DNA of 64,000 nt from Chrysogorgia sp. JL179-B06 (GCA_035772405.1 JAYKKM010000122.1:1935501-1999500), one strand, 5' to 3'; positions 1 to 11,930 are shown, counted from the stretch's first letter. The notes: generated by a model not told the origin, from the letters alone. Made by a program: numbers and translations.

Positions 1-620
1 ATATAGGGGTTGGCTAACACTTCAGGCTACACCTGTTTGTAAAATCTCGTGTTTATGAAGCCGGTAGGTAGATTACCTTAAGTAGCTTCTCTCCTAGCCT
101 CGATAGTCGTACTAATACAATTGGGGAAAAAACATATTTAGCAAAGCTTGTCCTGATTTTTTTTGGGCCCCCCCCGGTTCCTACGCCTATGAAATGCAAT
201 TTATTTTGGATAAAAAGTATACTTTTGGCAAAATATGAAATGAAGTAGAAATGCGTTATGAACAACAAAAAAGTGTATAGTATATACAACGAAATACGGG
301 CGTTTGATGACGGGCTTCGCTAGAAAGTTAGTATTTCGTTGCTAAACATCTCGGCAGTTCACCTGCCTACACAGCACTCTTATATACTATTATATATACT
401 ACAGCAATCTACGCAGCACTCTACTATTATATATACAATACTATTATATATATAATTCTGCTATTATATATGCAGTTCTGTTCACCACCTTTTCGCTTTA
501 CTATATCCAATATTGCTGTAGTGACAATTTACAGAAGTGACAATTTAGAACAAAGCTAAGCTGGTTTCCTAATACTAACCATAATCCTAACCTAACCCTT
601 ACCCTAACATAAATCTTAAT
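1..620. other. AT-rich flank, no gene seen
   Basis: No convincing coding region. The stretch has a short poly-C run near 168-176, several short TATATA tracts (380-475) and a CTAACC-rich run at about 575-605 that resembles degenerate telomere-type repeat. The short open frames here show no recognisable domain. Confidence 0.4.
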
Positions 621-850
621 ATTGGCCGCCATCTTGAAAACTACCTCTCGTCTAGCTGCCTCGTCCCCCAGCCGCTCGCCTATACTAAACACAGAAAATT
701 ATGAGGGCGCGGAAGGCGCGGCGCGCGAGGTAGGACGGGAAGGGTATTGTTGGCGCTCTATGGTATTGACGCTCGATTTTCCTTCCTTATGCAGATATCG
801 CCCCCGGCTCGCGCCTCGAGGTTGTGCTAGAGCTCTGATAAAACAGAAGA
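606..850. promoter_or_regulatory. GC-rich island with YY1-like motif
   Basis: A local GC- and CpG-rich patch in an AT-rich window. GGCCGCCATCTTG at about 623-635 matches the YY1-type core, and AAGATGGCCGC recurs at about 1107. A GCGC-dense run follows at 709-730. Such patches often mark promoters, but no adjoining first exon was identified, so the regulatory role is only a suggestion. Confidence 0.25.
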
Positions 851-949
851 TGCTGCGCAGTTTTAAGGAAGAATTACAGTACATATTTATATTGCCTGGC
901 TTGCTAAAATCTAACTGGAAACTAAACATGTTTACATAACTTCAAATTC

Positions 950-1285
950 TCCAGTTAGCATTTGTTCTATTTCCATGGATAGGCTTATATAGCATCTATA
1001 GGCTTATATAGTTATAAAGACATATAGACACACCCATATTTGAGGACATGCATACATAGAGAAAGAGCCGAACAAGCGAGGCAGGCAATAAGTAGAGTAT
1101 GTTTCAAGATGGCCGCTTGATTATATAACCTATAGATGCTATAAAACCAATATTGAATGAAACAATATTATGTTGTTGCCTCGTTCTATTTCAAAACCAT
1201 GCACGCAACATATATATAGCATCTATAGGTTCTATACCATCTATAGGTTTTATAGCATCTATAGACTTATATAGTTATAAAGACA
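950..1285. repeat. Degenerate CTATAGG-type short repeats
   Basis: The words ATCTATAGG and CTTATATAG recur many times (966-1010, 1128-1140, 1216-1275). Similar CTATAGG palindromic words cluster again at 4078-4200. No coding potential is seen. Confidence 0.5.
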
Positions 1286-1290
1286 TATAA

Positions 1291-1905
1291 GGCCCTGATT
1301 ACATTGAGGCATGCATACTGGGCGCGGTTGCCGGGATGAGATGTTATAGTGAAATATTTTCAAACGGCATGAATATCGATTTTTAAATTATTAACTTTAG
1401 GGTCCGTATTTACGAAAAACATCGTCTCAATAAGTCAATATATAAGTAGTATATTGGGCATATTCACTCGATTAAACTGCATGTTTAGAAATTCCTTACG
1501 TTGGTTAAATCACAAGTATTCGAGGTAAACGTTGTTGATATTTTTGGGATGTTTTTTGCTAGATAAACTAGCGTCGCAAAAAGTGTTTTTATCTTGAAAG
1601 CCATCTTTCCCTTCGCAATTCGTTGCGTTGACAAATGTTAAACACGTAGCTATCAACTATGTTTTGCTATATTAACAAATACTTAATGATTGAGTCCCTC
1701 GGGAAAAAGAAATTAAAAGGCCCTGATTTTACATGAGGCGTGTAGAACTAACTATTGCCGGGATGAGATGTTTTGTGGAAATATTTTCAACGGCATGTGA
1801 ATATCGATTTAAACTATTAACTTTAGGGCGACTTACGAACCAGACTAAACTAATACAAGTAATATTGGGCATTTCACTCGATTAAACTGCATGTTCTAGA
1901 AAATT
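1291..1905. repeat. Two direct copies of a ~190-bp repeat
   Basis: Copies at about 1291-1495 and 1719-1905 both start with GGCCCTGATT, contain TTGCCGGGATGAGATGTT, and end near CACTCGATTAAACTGCATG. They are diverged by indels. The terminal motif also occurs at about 14918-14946 beside a SINE, so this is a dispersed repeat. Confidence 0.6.
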
Positions 1906-3141
1906 TAAGATTCTTAGAAAATTATTACAGTTTACATCTTCGAAAACCTCCCTACAGTTTCAAAAAGCAACAATTCATTTATGGTAAGGGAAGTGTTCTG
2001 TATACAGTATATATAAAATAATCTTAACAAACAGATCTTGCAGCCAGGAAACGAGCCAAGCTGCGCTTCCATGACCTGGGTTTCCTCGAATATCGATGTT
2101 TGTTATTACTTCGAACAATCGTAAACCTGGTTTTCTGAATATTGATATCAACTCCATAATAGTGTTAGGTGCTCTCTGTGTTCATAATGGTATAGGTGGT
2201 TGAAAAAGGAAAACTTGCAAGAGCTGGTCAGCTGGAGATTATATTTTTAAGATCCAACCCAGGGGCGCAACTAGGGGGGGTTTTTTTTGCAACCCCTGTC
2301 GCCCTTTTCAAAATTTTCTCCACCTTATTACTCTGGCTAATACGGATTTTGTAATTTCTGTAATTCATTAATCGTCGTTGTAGTACGCAACAATTCTCCG
2401 CAAATTACCCCAGACTCAGAGGCTTCGTAATCAAGCTAAGGCTTCTAACACAGATGCATGTGTAGTAATCAATCAAATTTTCTTTAGGAATATATGGTAC
2501 GAGTCAGTCTTCTTATGGCTTTCCAGCGGTTTTTGAAACTTTCTTGCTAATGCTGTCAATATGTTGTGATCCCTAACATGAAGTGGTAACCATTTTCATC
2601 GGAGAGCTGAAGAAGTGGCAGAACAACATTTGTTCTGATATATATATATATAAGGTCGAGTATGTTCTTAACAAAACAAGTCTAGCCAGCTCAAAACCGC
2701 ACTACTCGCTCCTTGTAAAGATAAAGTTGTTGTTGTTGCTGTAATGTTGTTGTTGTGTCCTCGACTCCGTTGGTGTTGTTGAACAATCGCTCTTGAGAGG
2801 GCACTAAGTAGTTAATATTGAATCAATATTTTGTATTTGCTCTCTGTGTTCATAGCCACCCCAATACGTGTTGAAAAAGGCTAAGCATCCCCAAGATGGA
2901 GATTTTAGAGCTAAAACACTGTTTGTTCCCTTGTTTAAGATCCAATGGCTATTCAGCGAAAGGATAAACTAAGTTATTCAAAGGTCTGGTTCGTTTTCCC
3001 TTGAATTTGCGGATTAGAATCGTTTTTACAGTCCTTCTAGGTTTCTTAGACCAGATTTCTAACCGACTGAGCTGCGGAAGCCGTTGCCGTGAGCTTGGTG
3101 ACTACAGTAGTTCAGTATACGATACATGGTTGATAGTCACC
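1906..3141. other. Non-coding 3' flank of RNASEH2A
   Basis: No gene recognised. A diverged direct repeat (about 2160-2265 and 2836-2946, both with CTCTCTGTGTTCATA) and a possible transposon end at 2259-2280 (AGGGGCGCAACTAGGGGGG) are visible. The 3' UTR or a last small exon of RNASEH2A could lie here. Confidence 0.35.
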
Positions 3142-6100
3142 TTACCACTCGACCTGGACACAATTTTTATCCAGTATTTCTTTGCACGTCGACCAACTAA
3201 ATCGCACGAACTGAGGGAATCCAAAAACGTTGTCAACTGTGTTCGCCAACCATTTCTTAGTCGTTGGATCTAAACATAAAATTGAAATAATCTAGAGCTG
3301 TTAACGTGCTTGGGAACAGGACCATATTTTGAAATGGGAGCAATTAATCTTCTTTGATCGCAAACGTTAAATAATTCCTTTTCTGAAGAATCCGAACTGC
3401 GAAATAAAGCTTGATTTTCATTACTTGTGTAATATTGTGAAATAAATGGTTTGGTGTGTTCCATTGAGTTTTGGATATACTTGAGAAGTATGCACAAAGC
3501 TATCGAGTTCTACTGTACATGTAGCTATTTGTAGCTTATCTTCCTGGAAAAGTTGTACGTATAGTGTTTCGTACCTGATGGGTAGCCAGAGCCATATTCT
3601 GAAGGAAAACTTGTATGTTCAATAAACATCCACGACTTAATAATCCGATCCCTAGCAACCTTTAAAAAACAATACCGACAAGATAATAAGCAAAGAGAAA
3701 TTCACAGACTTAATAAAATAAAATAAAAACACGTTATTCACCAGGCAATGTTGGTCTGTGAAGCGAAAAATTGTGTCCTCTGTCTTGAGTACAGTACTTA
3801 ATGCTGGGTAAAGGTTTCCCCAATACGGACCGACATAGACCGGTGAATAACATGCTGCAGCGTTATATTGAATAAATGGATAGATAGCTAAGTCTTGGAA
3901 AATTGCTGGCCTGTCAGTAGCGACTATTCCTGACTGTGCATTCTAGAGTATAGTTTAGAAATTTTTCGGAGTTTACACAAGTAGCACGACGTATAACCCT
4001 AAACATTTCTTATACTGTAGTACTAATTGGGAGAAGTTGTTTTGAAAACATTTTTGCCTTTGGTTATAAGAAGCCTATAGGCACGTATAGGCGTCTATAG
4101 GCTAATAGGTTTCATTGTAGGTCGCCTATAGAAGCCTATAGGATCCTATAGGTTGCCTATAGAATATAGATATGCCTATCTATAGGCAAACCTATAGACT
4201 TTTTTGTTAGGGCATCAAGGATTAATAGTTATTGGAAATTTCTAGAGCATGATTACCTTTGCACAGATACTTGCAGCACTAACAATGGGAAACAAGGCAT
4301 CAGCTTTAGCTTTGACAGTGATTTGAAGTTGAGGAAATTCATGCTCTAATTTCTTCTGGTATTTTCCAGGGTCACCAACTGTGTCGACATACACCTGTTT
4401 TAGATGGTTTTATGAAGGAAGTGTGAATAGAAACATTAGCCAACATTAGGGAAAGATTAAGATTCAGGAAGAAAGAAAGAGACAAAGAATGGAAAGGAAA
4501 GAAAGAGAGGAAGAATGGGAAGGGAAAGAAAGAGAGGAAGAATGGAAAGGGAAAGAAAGAGAGGAAGAATGGGAATGGAAAGAAAGAAAGGGAAAGAAAG
4601 AGGAAAAATAGGAAGAGAAAGAGAGTCAGAATCAGAAGGGAAAAGGGAATGGGAAGGTAGGGGGAAAGGGAGGGAAAGGAAATTGAGAGAGAGAAAGGAG
4701 GGAAGGGAGAGAAAGGAGGGAAAGGAATGAGGAAGGAATGAGGAAGGAAGGAGAGAAGGAAGGAGGATGGAAGGAAGGAGGAGGGAAGGAAGAAAGGAAG
4801 GAGGGAAGGAAGAAATGAAGGAAGAAAGGAAGGAGGAAAGAAGGAGGAGGGAAGGAAGTAGGAGTGAAGGGATCGGGAGCAAAGGGAGGAGCAAAGGGTG
4901 AAGGGAATGGGAGGGGAAAGAGGAGAGAGTGGTGGCAAGGAGAATTAAAGGGAGGAAAGTATGGATGATGGTGTATAGGCAGATGACATAAAGCAACAAA
5001 ATGCTTACCTGTTGGAGATTGACTCCACTTTCTATAACATTTCTAATCAAGCCAATAGCAGTATCATGGGACATCTGATTCAGATTGTACTTTGTCCTTA
5101 ACACACATAAATTGGATATATCAAAATATCAAATAAGATAAAGCCTCAGTATCAATGTACAAATTCTTCATATTAGTCTCCAGATATTTATCATAGTATT
5201 AGTTAGGAGAAGTTATGTGTTGATCACCCCTGTGTCATCAAGTGTTGAAAGTGTCAGAAGTCTTCGATTTTCAATCATTTGAAACAACTTTCTCTATCTA
5301 TACCTTCTTAACATTTCATTTGAAATATAGTTTGGAGAAAGTATTTCTGTTATCCATCCAAGGAAATCATTATTCTTATTGATTAACTTGAAAAGTTCCT
5401 CCCGCTGTTCTTCATTCAATGTCTTAGAATCTGCAAGTAAAAATTGACATACTGTAATGCCATATTGTACGGAGGAATGAGAAACTGCCATCATATTTTT
5501 ATAAATGATTGTCCACACTCCCCTTCAAACTTCTAGCACTGTGAATAGAGTGCCTAAATGAAAGGATAATTGTGCTGTCACGCACAGATTTTGTGTTTTA
5601 CATTTGGAAAACTGAAATTTACAGACTTGGGGTTAAGGTTCATAAATGTTTGGCAAAAAACGTCAATGTAACATGCTTTTTTCATGGAACGATTGAAATT
5701 CAACACAAATAGCTGTGGTAACCTCACATTATGTCAAAGTAAGGAACAAACATGTAATTTTTGGTAAGATTGGTACATGGCAAAGATGGCAAAAATGTCT
5801 AATTTTGTAGGGTAATTTCAAGAGCTAAATTGATGAATCCCCTTTGTTGTTGTTTTTCATCACATTAAAAGCCTGCAACTTAATTTTTGACAACATTGAT
5901 GAAATTTCCTCAAATTATCCAAGGCAGGACACATTCTGATTAATATGATCAGGATCAAACTGACCAGCAAAGCCAAGCTTTTTTAATTCTTCCTCCTTTG
6001 ATAATGGGCAATAACTTGTGCTATATACCATTGGACCTATGACAAAAAGACAAAATTGCAAAAAACTGTGTTGTTAGTGGAACATTGTTTTTAGTTAATT

Positions 6101-8261
6101 TCACACCCTGGGAATTATACAGTAGGCTAAATGTTGGCTCATATGCAAGTTGTCATCAATTTGCAAGTTTCACACAGATTGCATACTAACCATCAGTCAG
6201 CAGCTTAATATTACCAAATTTATTGACCAAAATATTGACCAAAATAATACATGTGTTACTGTCTAAATACTAATTTATTTCTTGCCAAAGTTTGATAAAT
6301 AACCTTATCATAAAGTTATTTTTAAAGAAAGGCAACCACAGACTTGCAGTTACAACCACAGGTTGGTTACATGTACTGTATATATATACTTATTTTTAGG
6401 GTGACACAATTTGGTATAATTCTGGTGTAAAAATATTTAACAATTATTAGACAAGCTAGAGAAAAATATCATGATTTGTCAGGGACGAGCAGATCAATTA
6501 TTTACCGACGCCGAAGGCAGATATTTTGCATCATGATATTTTGCAATAACCGAGTTCAATAATTGTTTCATCATTCAATTTATTTTTTCTAGCAAGATCT
6601 ATATATTTATTTGGTCATCAATAATTTATTTGGTCATCAATAATTTATTTGGTCATCAATAATTTATTTGGTCATCAATAATTTATTTGGTCATCAATAA
6701 TTTATTGGGTCGGCAATAAGGAAGCCACTATACAGAATTCAGTGAACATTTTATTCTGAATGGCAACAGTTTACTGAAAATACATAAATAAGCTGTTTTA
6801 TCAATAAATAGTGTGAATTTTTTGTGTTTTCGACATTTTTTGTTTTAATAAGCACGACAAGTCATTTTCCGACATCTCGGCAAAATGAGTTAAATGTTTA
6901 CAGTTTGCGATAGCATTAACGCGCATGAGCACTGAGCAGAATATTATTTGCAGCAGAGCAACGTTGCTCAGTAATGCGCATCAGTGCAGCTTGTTATTTC
7001 TACACAGTTATTTGCATTTTGCAGCTCAAGTAGCCAATCATAAACAAGAGAAAAATAAATTGAATGATAATAAAAAATATAATACACTGATTCCACTATG
7101 GCTTATAAACAAAAAATATTGTTTTCTTTAATAAAATATTTTTGGCATTTACAGAATTTATTTTTTTGGTGTTGAGGCAGATTTTAGCAATAGAATATAT
7201 ACATTATGTAAAATCTCAGCACAGTTAGGTCACCAAACAAAATACTGAAATATGCTGATTTTTTATTGAGAAATGGTAGGTTTTGGTGGCGACAGCAATT
7301 TACATACATCACACAGTCAAATGGCGTGATATTGCAACTCGCATTCGTCATGTCATTTTGATGGTCTTGATTGGCTAGACTTGTTGATCTTGCAAGGTGA
7401 CTTGCACATGCATGGTTTTGATGAACATTTCTATATTGAGCAACCTTAATGTATTAAAATTTCATTTGAATTTCCCACGTGACAGAGAGGCTGGGCCTAA
7501 GGGTAATAAATATTAAATCAGCCGTCATTTTTTAATGCACCTATCAATGTTAAGCCCGAGGGGGGGGGCGTTGCCATCCCCTGATCCCCACATTCGGGAA
7601 TTTGATAAAAAGTCCGTACATCGGGGTGGGAACATTTGAATTTTTGGTGAGGAGGGCTGAGACCTAGTCTTTGCCCAGAACAAATTGGTGGCCATCTTGG
7701 ATTTTAAAACAAACGTAACACACAAGGAGACCTTGGTGCTCGAGTAAACCGGGCAAAAAAATTAAATCCAGGGGGGAATTACACCCCCTTACTTGCTCGT
7801 GTCAACATCTGGTCGATTCCTCGTTCATAATAACTCAAAAAGTGCTTCAAGTGTGGATTTCACAACAATTAGATCGCAAGATTGCGCAATATTTCACAAA
7901 TTCGGACACCCCTCTCACTCTCTGGATCCACCTCTGGATTTTGACAAAAATTTCTTCTGAAAAATCAAATCTGGCCTCCCCCCCCCTCGGGCTTAACATT
8001 GATAGGTGAATAATTAGATCTATAAAAGCTTGTACTATTATCACCAAAACAAACTGTAATCCCTCAGCCTTTAATAGTACAAATAAGGTTCTTACCGAGA
8101 ACGGGTCCTCTGCCAGCTTCATCAATCCCCATGGAACATGGCTCGGATTTCACCAACTCTGCAACCAAAGATTTCATGCTGCATTTTCCCGAAGAGTCTT
8201 TGTAAAAGTCCTCTAGATTTATATACACTTCATCATTATTATTCGTTTCGTCGTTATCCAT
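3142..8261 (-). CDS. RNASEH2A: Ribonuclease H2 subunit A, seven exons
   Basis: Catalytic subunit of RNase H2, which cuts RNA:DNA hybrids and removes ribonucleotides embedded in genomic DNA in the nucleus. Inferred exons in coding order: 8261-8096, 6036-5965, 5430-5304, 5096-5009, 4394-4257, 3659-3575, 3269-3142. All have GT/AG borders and phases that join into 267 codons plus stop; the human protein has 299. Exon 1 holds the type-2 signature [12 protein letters not shown] with the first catalytic D and E. Exon 2 has [12 protein letters not shown], exon 3 DSKTLNEEQ and LSPNYIS, exon 4 [12 protein letters not shown], exon 5 [10 protein letters not shown] and [18 protein letters not shown], exon 6 [10 protein letters not shown] and GSGYPS, and exon 7 [13 protein letters not shown]. 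The start is the first ATG, 40 codons before the signature. The stop overlaps a good donor (GTAAG at 3145-3141), so a short further exon to the left is possible. Confidence 0.9.
4078..4200. repeat. CTATAGG short-palindrome cluster
   Basis: CTATAGG or CCTATAG occurs about ten times in 120 bp inside the intron between RNASEH2A exons 5 and 6. It is related to the words at 950-1285. Confidence 0.6.
4450..4965. repeat. ~500-bp purine/pyrimidine tract in RNASEH2A
   Basis: Almost uninterrupted A/G on the plus strand, built of GGAAAGAAAGAGAGGAAGAAT-like and GGAAGGAAGGAG units. On the coding (minus) strand it is polypyrimidine and sits inside the intron just before exon 5. The long frames it opens are low-complexity artefacts. 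Confidence 0.9.
6604..6720. repeat. 19-bp tandem repeat, six units
   Basis: TTATTTGGTCATCAATAAT repeats with a 19-bp period five times, then a diverged copy, inside RNASEH2A intron 1. Just to the left (6441-6566) AACAATTATTAG and its reverse complement bracket about 125 bp, which looks like a small MITE. Confidence 0.8.
6721..7537. other. RNASEH2A intron 1, no feature seen
   Basis: AT-rich intron sequence. No conserved coding potential, long repeat or RNA gene was recognised. Confidence 0.4.
7538..8008. mobile_element. MITE with ~30-bp terminal inverted repeats
   Basis: The left end CACCTATCAATGTTAAGCCC is followed by GAG and a G-run. The right end is the exact reverse complement around 7979-8008. 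It is 471 bp with no coding capacity and lies in RNASEH2A intron 1, about 90 bp from the exon 1 donor. No clear target-site duplication is seen, so the superfamily is open. Confidence 0.75.
8096..8261 (-). CDS. RNASEH2A: RNASEH2A exon 1 (active-site signature)
   Basis: ATG at 8261-8259. The 55-codon exon has an acidic N-terminus, then [18 protein letters not shown] and E of this motif are two of the conserved metal-binding carboxylates of type 2 RNase H. It ends at a GTAAG donor (8095-8091). The next exon supplies GPMVY in phase. Confidence 0.9.
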
Positions 8262-8556
8262 GAGGCTACAGCACTTGACCGTCTCTAATCTCTATATATC
8301 TATATGAAATCGGACAACTGTAAATTGTTGTTGTATACTTCATGTTAACAACCATATAGTCTACTGCAACGCCACTGGACAATCAATCTAAAATTCCCGC
8401 GCAAAACAACTTGTTGGGTTTTTGCATTTTTGTGGTCGTCATCAAAAAGTTGTATTAAACGTGCCCTTTATATATATAAATTTTCATATATCTTTCATTC
8501 AACATTCACATCATATTGGAACAAGTGGTTTTCCTTTTACAATTTTAGATATGAAC

Positions 8557-9049
8557 CAGGGGTGGCGCCAGAGGGGGGCTACAGCCCCCCTGTCGGGGAA
8601 CCTTAGCCCCCCTGTCGGGGAAAAATTAACAATTCGTCGGGGAACGAGCTGGAAGAAAAAAAGAAAAAAAGAAAAAAGGTCGTCTTTTGTTTTCTTAGAA
8701 TCGTAAAAGTTTTTTACGCATTAACAAACGTTTCGCTTGGCACAAATCTATCACCTCTGTGTTGTTTTGCGCGCTCACTGTCATCTAGCTTTTGCGTGAA
8801 TATTATTGTTAGTTTCGTATACAGTAAGGAAATACTGACTATAAAATCATGATTTTCACTGTTTTTTATTTTAAATTGTTTTGTTAAACTGTCCTCAAAA
8901 TGCAGGAAATAGCGTTTCAGAGGCTTAGAAAATCAAAAATTCCCCAGGGGAGCATGCCCCCGACCACCCTAGAAGAACTACAACAACCATTTAGCCCCCC
9001 TGTCGGGGACCTTAGCCCCTGCGTCGGGGAATTCCTGGCGCCACCCCTG
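8557..9049. mobile_element. hAT-like non-autonomous element, copy 1
   Basis: The left end CAGGGGTGGCGCCA and right end TGGCGCCACCCCTG are perfect inverted repeats. They are flanked by the 8-bp duplication ATATGAAC (8549-8556 and 9050-9057). The 8-bp duplication and CAGGGG-type ends fit the hAT superfamily. The interior has GTCGGGG-rich ends and no transposase. It inserted about 300 bp upstream of the RNASEH2A start. Confidence 0.9.
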
Positions 9050-9086
9050 ATATGAACATCGTGCATTTACAGATAGATGTACGTTG

Positions 9087-9600
9087 CAGGGGTGGCGCCA
9101 GAGGGGGGCAGGGGGGCTACAGCCCCCCGTCGGGAATCTTAGCCTCCTGTCGGGGCAAAAAATTAACAATTCGTCGGGAACGAGCAGGAAGAAAAAAGAA
9201 GGAAAAAGAAGAAAAACGAAAAAAAGTTCGTCTTTTGTTTTCTTAGAATCGTAAAAGTTTTTACGCATTAACAAACCTTTCGCTAAACAACGTCAAAGGT
9301 AATCAACTTTCATCTCTGGCATCACCTCTCTGTTGTTTCGCGCACTCACTGTCACCTAGTTTTTGCGTGAATATTATTGTTAGAGTTAGTTTCATATACA
9401 GTAAGGAAATACTGACTATAAAATCATGATTTTAACTGTTTTTTATTTTAATTTTTTTGTTAAAACTGTCCCCAAAATGCAGGAAATAGCGTTTCAGAGG
9501 CTTAGAAAATCAAAAATTCCCCGCGGGAGCATTGCAACCCCGGACCCCCCTGTCGGGGATCTTAGCCCCTGTGTCGGGGAATTTCTGGGCACCACCGTTG
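9087..9600. mobile_element. hAT-like non-autonomous element, copy 2
   Basis: Same family and orientation as the copy 30 bp to the left. It shares the left end CAGGGGTGGCGCCAGAGG and the interior (CTGTTTTTTATTTTAA, GCAGGAAATAGCGTTTCAG). The right end is degraded (TTTCTGGGCACCACC) and no matching duplication is left. Confidence 0.8.
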
Positions 9601-10400
9601 GGCAGCTCTGAAATTCCTCTGGACGTTACTCAAGGCTTCAGTTAAAAAAGCAACACATGCTGTGTCCATCGTCTGCCTTGACAAATTCAAACCATTCAGT
9701 TTTCATGAATGGCTGTTCCAACATGGATTCAACACATAGATTAAAGCAAAATATTTGCTGTCGGCTTAAACTAAAACTAGCAAAGATTGATCTGAACATC
9801 TGTTTAAAGGTGAAGAAATATAGATGACAGACAGGTGGACAGCTGAAATCGACAAGCAGACAATCAGTGCAATTTACAGTAATTTGAGCAAACTTTTTCA
9901 TCTAATTCTACAGCGATCATAGTTCAGATGAATCCAAGAGTTGCCTGCTGCCTCTTACCAGGTAACGCCATTTCCAGGGCCGTCGCGAAGGGGATTGAGC
10001 AGGGGGGGGTGAGAATTAATTTTGCCGACAAATGGGCGTGGTCACTGGGTGTGGTCGTTCAAAAACAATAAACCCAGACATGAACGACCAAACTACGAAA
10101 ACGACCAAACTACCAAAAACTACCAAAATTTTCAATGAAGTTACCTAGCTGTCAATTTATTTTCATTAAAATCAACGTACTTCGATCCGAAAAAAGCCTA
10201 ATGTCGTCGCAGCCTATAGGCTGGCAGGACAATACGCTTTTTCCGGACCTCTCAGTAACCAATCAGCGTATACATACCTGTAAACAACGTCAGTCATATA
10301 ATAAAACGAATTTTAAAATTTAATTTCGCGTAAAAATACGCCAGCCCGCATCGGTTACCCGGGATTTTACGGACCGTGCGTCGACCAATCAGAACACAGG
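9601..10400. other. Intergenic, transposon-like end, no gene
   Basis: No supported gene. CAGGGCCGTCGCGAAGGGG near 9977 followed by a G-run resembles a hAT-type terminus, but no partner end was found. An 88-residue open frame at 9638-9901 on the minus strand is Cys/Phe-rich and unrecognised. Confidence 0.3.
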
Positions 10401-10975
10401 AAATAGCACGGCCATTAACTAGCAATACGTATACGCAACAGCCCCCTCGCCCGCTTACTGTTTGAAACTTGTATAGCGTAGTTGCTTACAGTTACAGTAC
10501 TTCTTTTAGTTCTTACTTTTAGTTGTACTTGAATTAGATTTTTCGCCCATTCATTTGCCAAACTGAATAGACTTTCAGTGGACAATATTTCTGAGAGCTT
10601 TGTGTTGTCTGAATTTAATTGTTTCATAGGACATCAAAATAACTAACTAAATACATTAATGGTAATGGTTAGTATAAACAGACACTATTGGTTGTTGAAG
10701 GGAAAGTGCATCTTTATCATAGGGGTGCATATATAGTGCAAATGTATAGGGCCCATTCAAATTGGGATTACTAAGACACATATTAGGGATTCTACCCCGA
10801 TTGTTGGTGTGGATAGATTATATACAGTAATTTGATAATTCTACCCACATTGCACTACTGCGATATGGAGCTGGCAGGGATGTGGATAACCTAATATTGA
10901 TGTCAAGGCAAAGCAGGGAAACTGATCTTTCCTACCTCGGGACTTGAAACTGATTGGTTAGAAACCCTTGGATAG
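10400..10975 (-). repeat. Dispersed repeat, copy A (inverted partner at 22 kb)
   Basis: Matches 21770-22460 in opposite orientation over about 600 bp with many differences. Both contain a short frame beginning MK-LNSDNTKLSEILSTE and a tail with CAGGGAAACTGATCTTT. It may be a dispersed repeat or a duplicated exon-like piece. Confidence 0.65.
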
Positions 10976-11075
10976 GTACCCGTACCTCTTGTAATTAGAA
11001 TAAAGTTACATTGTGTAATGCTACAATCCTGGCAAAAATTATTAGGACAATCAGTAGAAAATTGATCAAAATTCA

Positions 11076-11102
11076 CCCCCCCCCCCCCCCCCCCCCCCCC
11101 CC
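11076..11102. repeat. Poly-C run, 27 nt
   Basis: An unbroken run of 27 C on the plus strand. Similar runs of G or C occur at 31094-31113, 41984-42001 and 46578-46604. Confidence 0.95.
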
Positions 11103-11309
11103 GCGCCCCCAAAACAATGTTGATGATCATTAGCACCAACCCTAGCCTGCGTCGCATCCGGCCTTTTGAAAGCCGGATTATTAATATTTTTCCTGCCAAC
11201 ATTGCACGGGGGGAGAGGGGGTGCAATCTTGTGAATTGTGACGATCGCGTTCTTTTGTACACAAGTTTTCAGCTTTGTCAATAAAATCGGTTAAAACTCC
11301 CGCGGCAAG

Positions 11310-11930
11310 AACATTTTGGACCAGTTTCTCACAAACATGAGTCATTTCTACGGTGAAGCCCAACATTTACCACCGCTGGGTCGCTCTGACCATCAGTGCA
11401 TTGTTTACAAACCATTGAAAGAGAGGCCGGTAACAACAAGATCTGAAAGCTTAAGGCTGATCGATGACAACATCAGATCTCTCGGGCACAAGTTGAACAC
11501 TGAAAATTGGGATTCTGTATTCGAAGCGGGAGATGTCGACGAAAAGGTTAAGGCATCCAATAACATTGTAATTGAAACACTTAACACCTGTGCTCCATTG
11601 AAGCAAGTGAGATTGCATCCCAGCGACAAAGAATGCACGTATCTGGACTTTGATGTAAGGCGTCATGCATGCCAGACAAAGCCGGGCTTTCACCAAGGGA
11701 GACAAGGCTAGATTTCAGCTGCTTTGTGTTAAAGTCGCTGACTTAATTACAAATGCTAAACGCAAATTCTATCAAACAAAGGCCAGTGAGATGCGGTTTA
11801 CAAACCCGAGCAAGTGGTACAAAAGCATCTTCTCGCTTTGTCGGGAGCGCAAAAACAATCAACAACCCCGAAGTAGTATAGAATATGGGGGTACCAGGAC
11901 AGTTTTGCAAAAGTCAGTCCATTTTTCGGA
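11310..11930 (+). pseudogene. LINE fragment: endonuclease end to pre-RT linker
   Basis: A broken piece of a non-LTR retrotransposon ORF2. The first frame (11316-11711) carries LGRSDHQCIVYKP, the SDH motif that closes the AP-type endonuclease domain, then the linker. A second frame (11665-11940) continues it (KRKFYQTKASEM, NPSKWYKSIFSLC). A frameshift lies near 11690. The reverse-transcriptase domain is missing, and the sequence passes directly into viral-like DNA. Confidence 0.7.

Noticed and set aside
4372..5104. Long open frames of Leu/Pro/Ser/Phe over the purine/pyrimidine tract
   Set aside because: Low-complexity artefact of the GA/CT tract; only the part 5096-5009 on the minus strand is real (RNASEH2A exon 4).
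9638..9901. Cys/Phe-rich 87-residue frame as a gene
   Set aside because: No recognisable domain, no splice context, and it lies among transposon ends.
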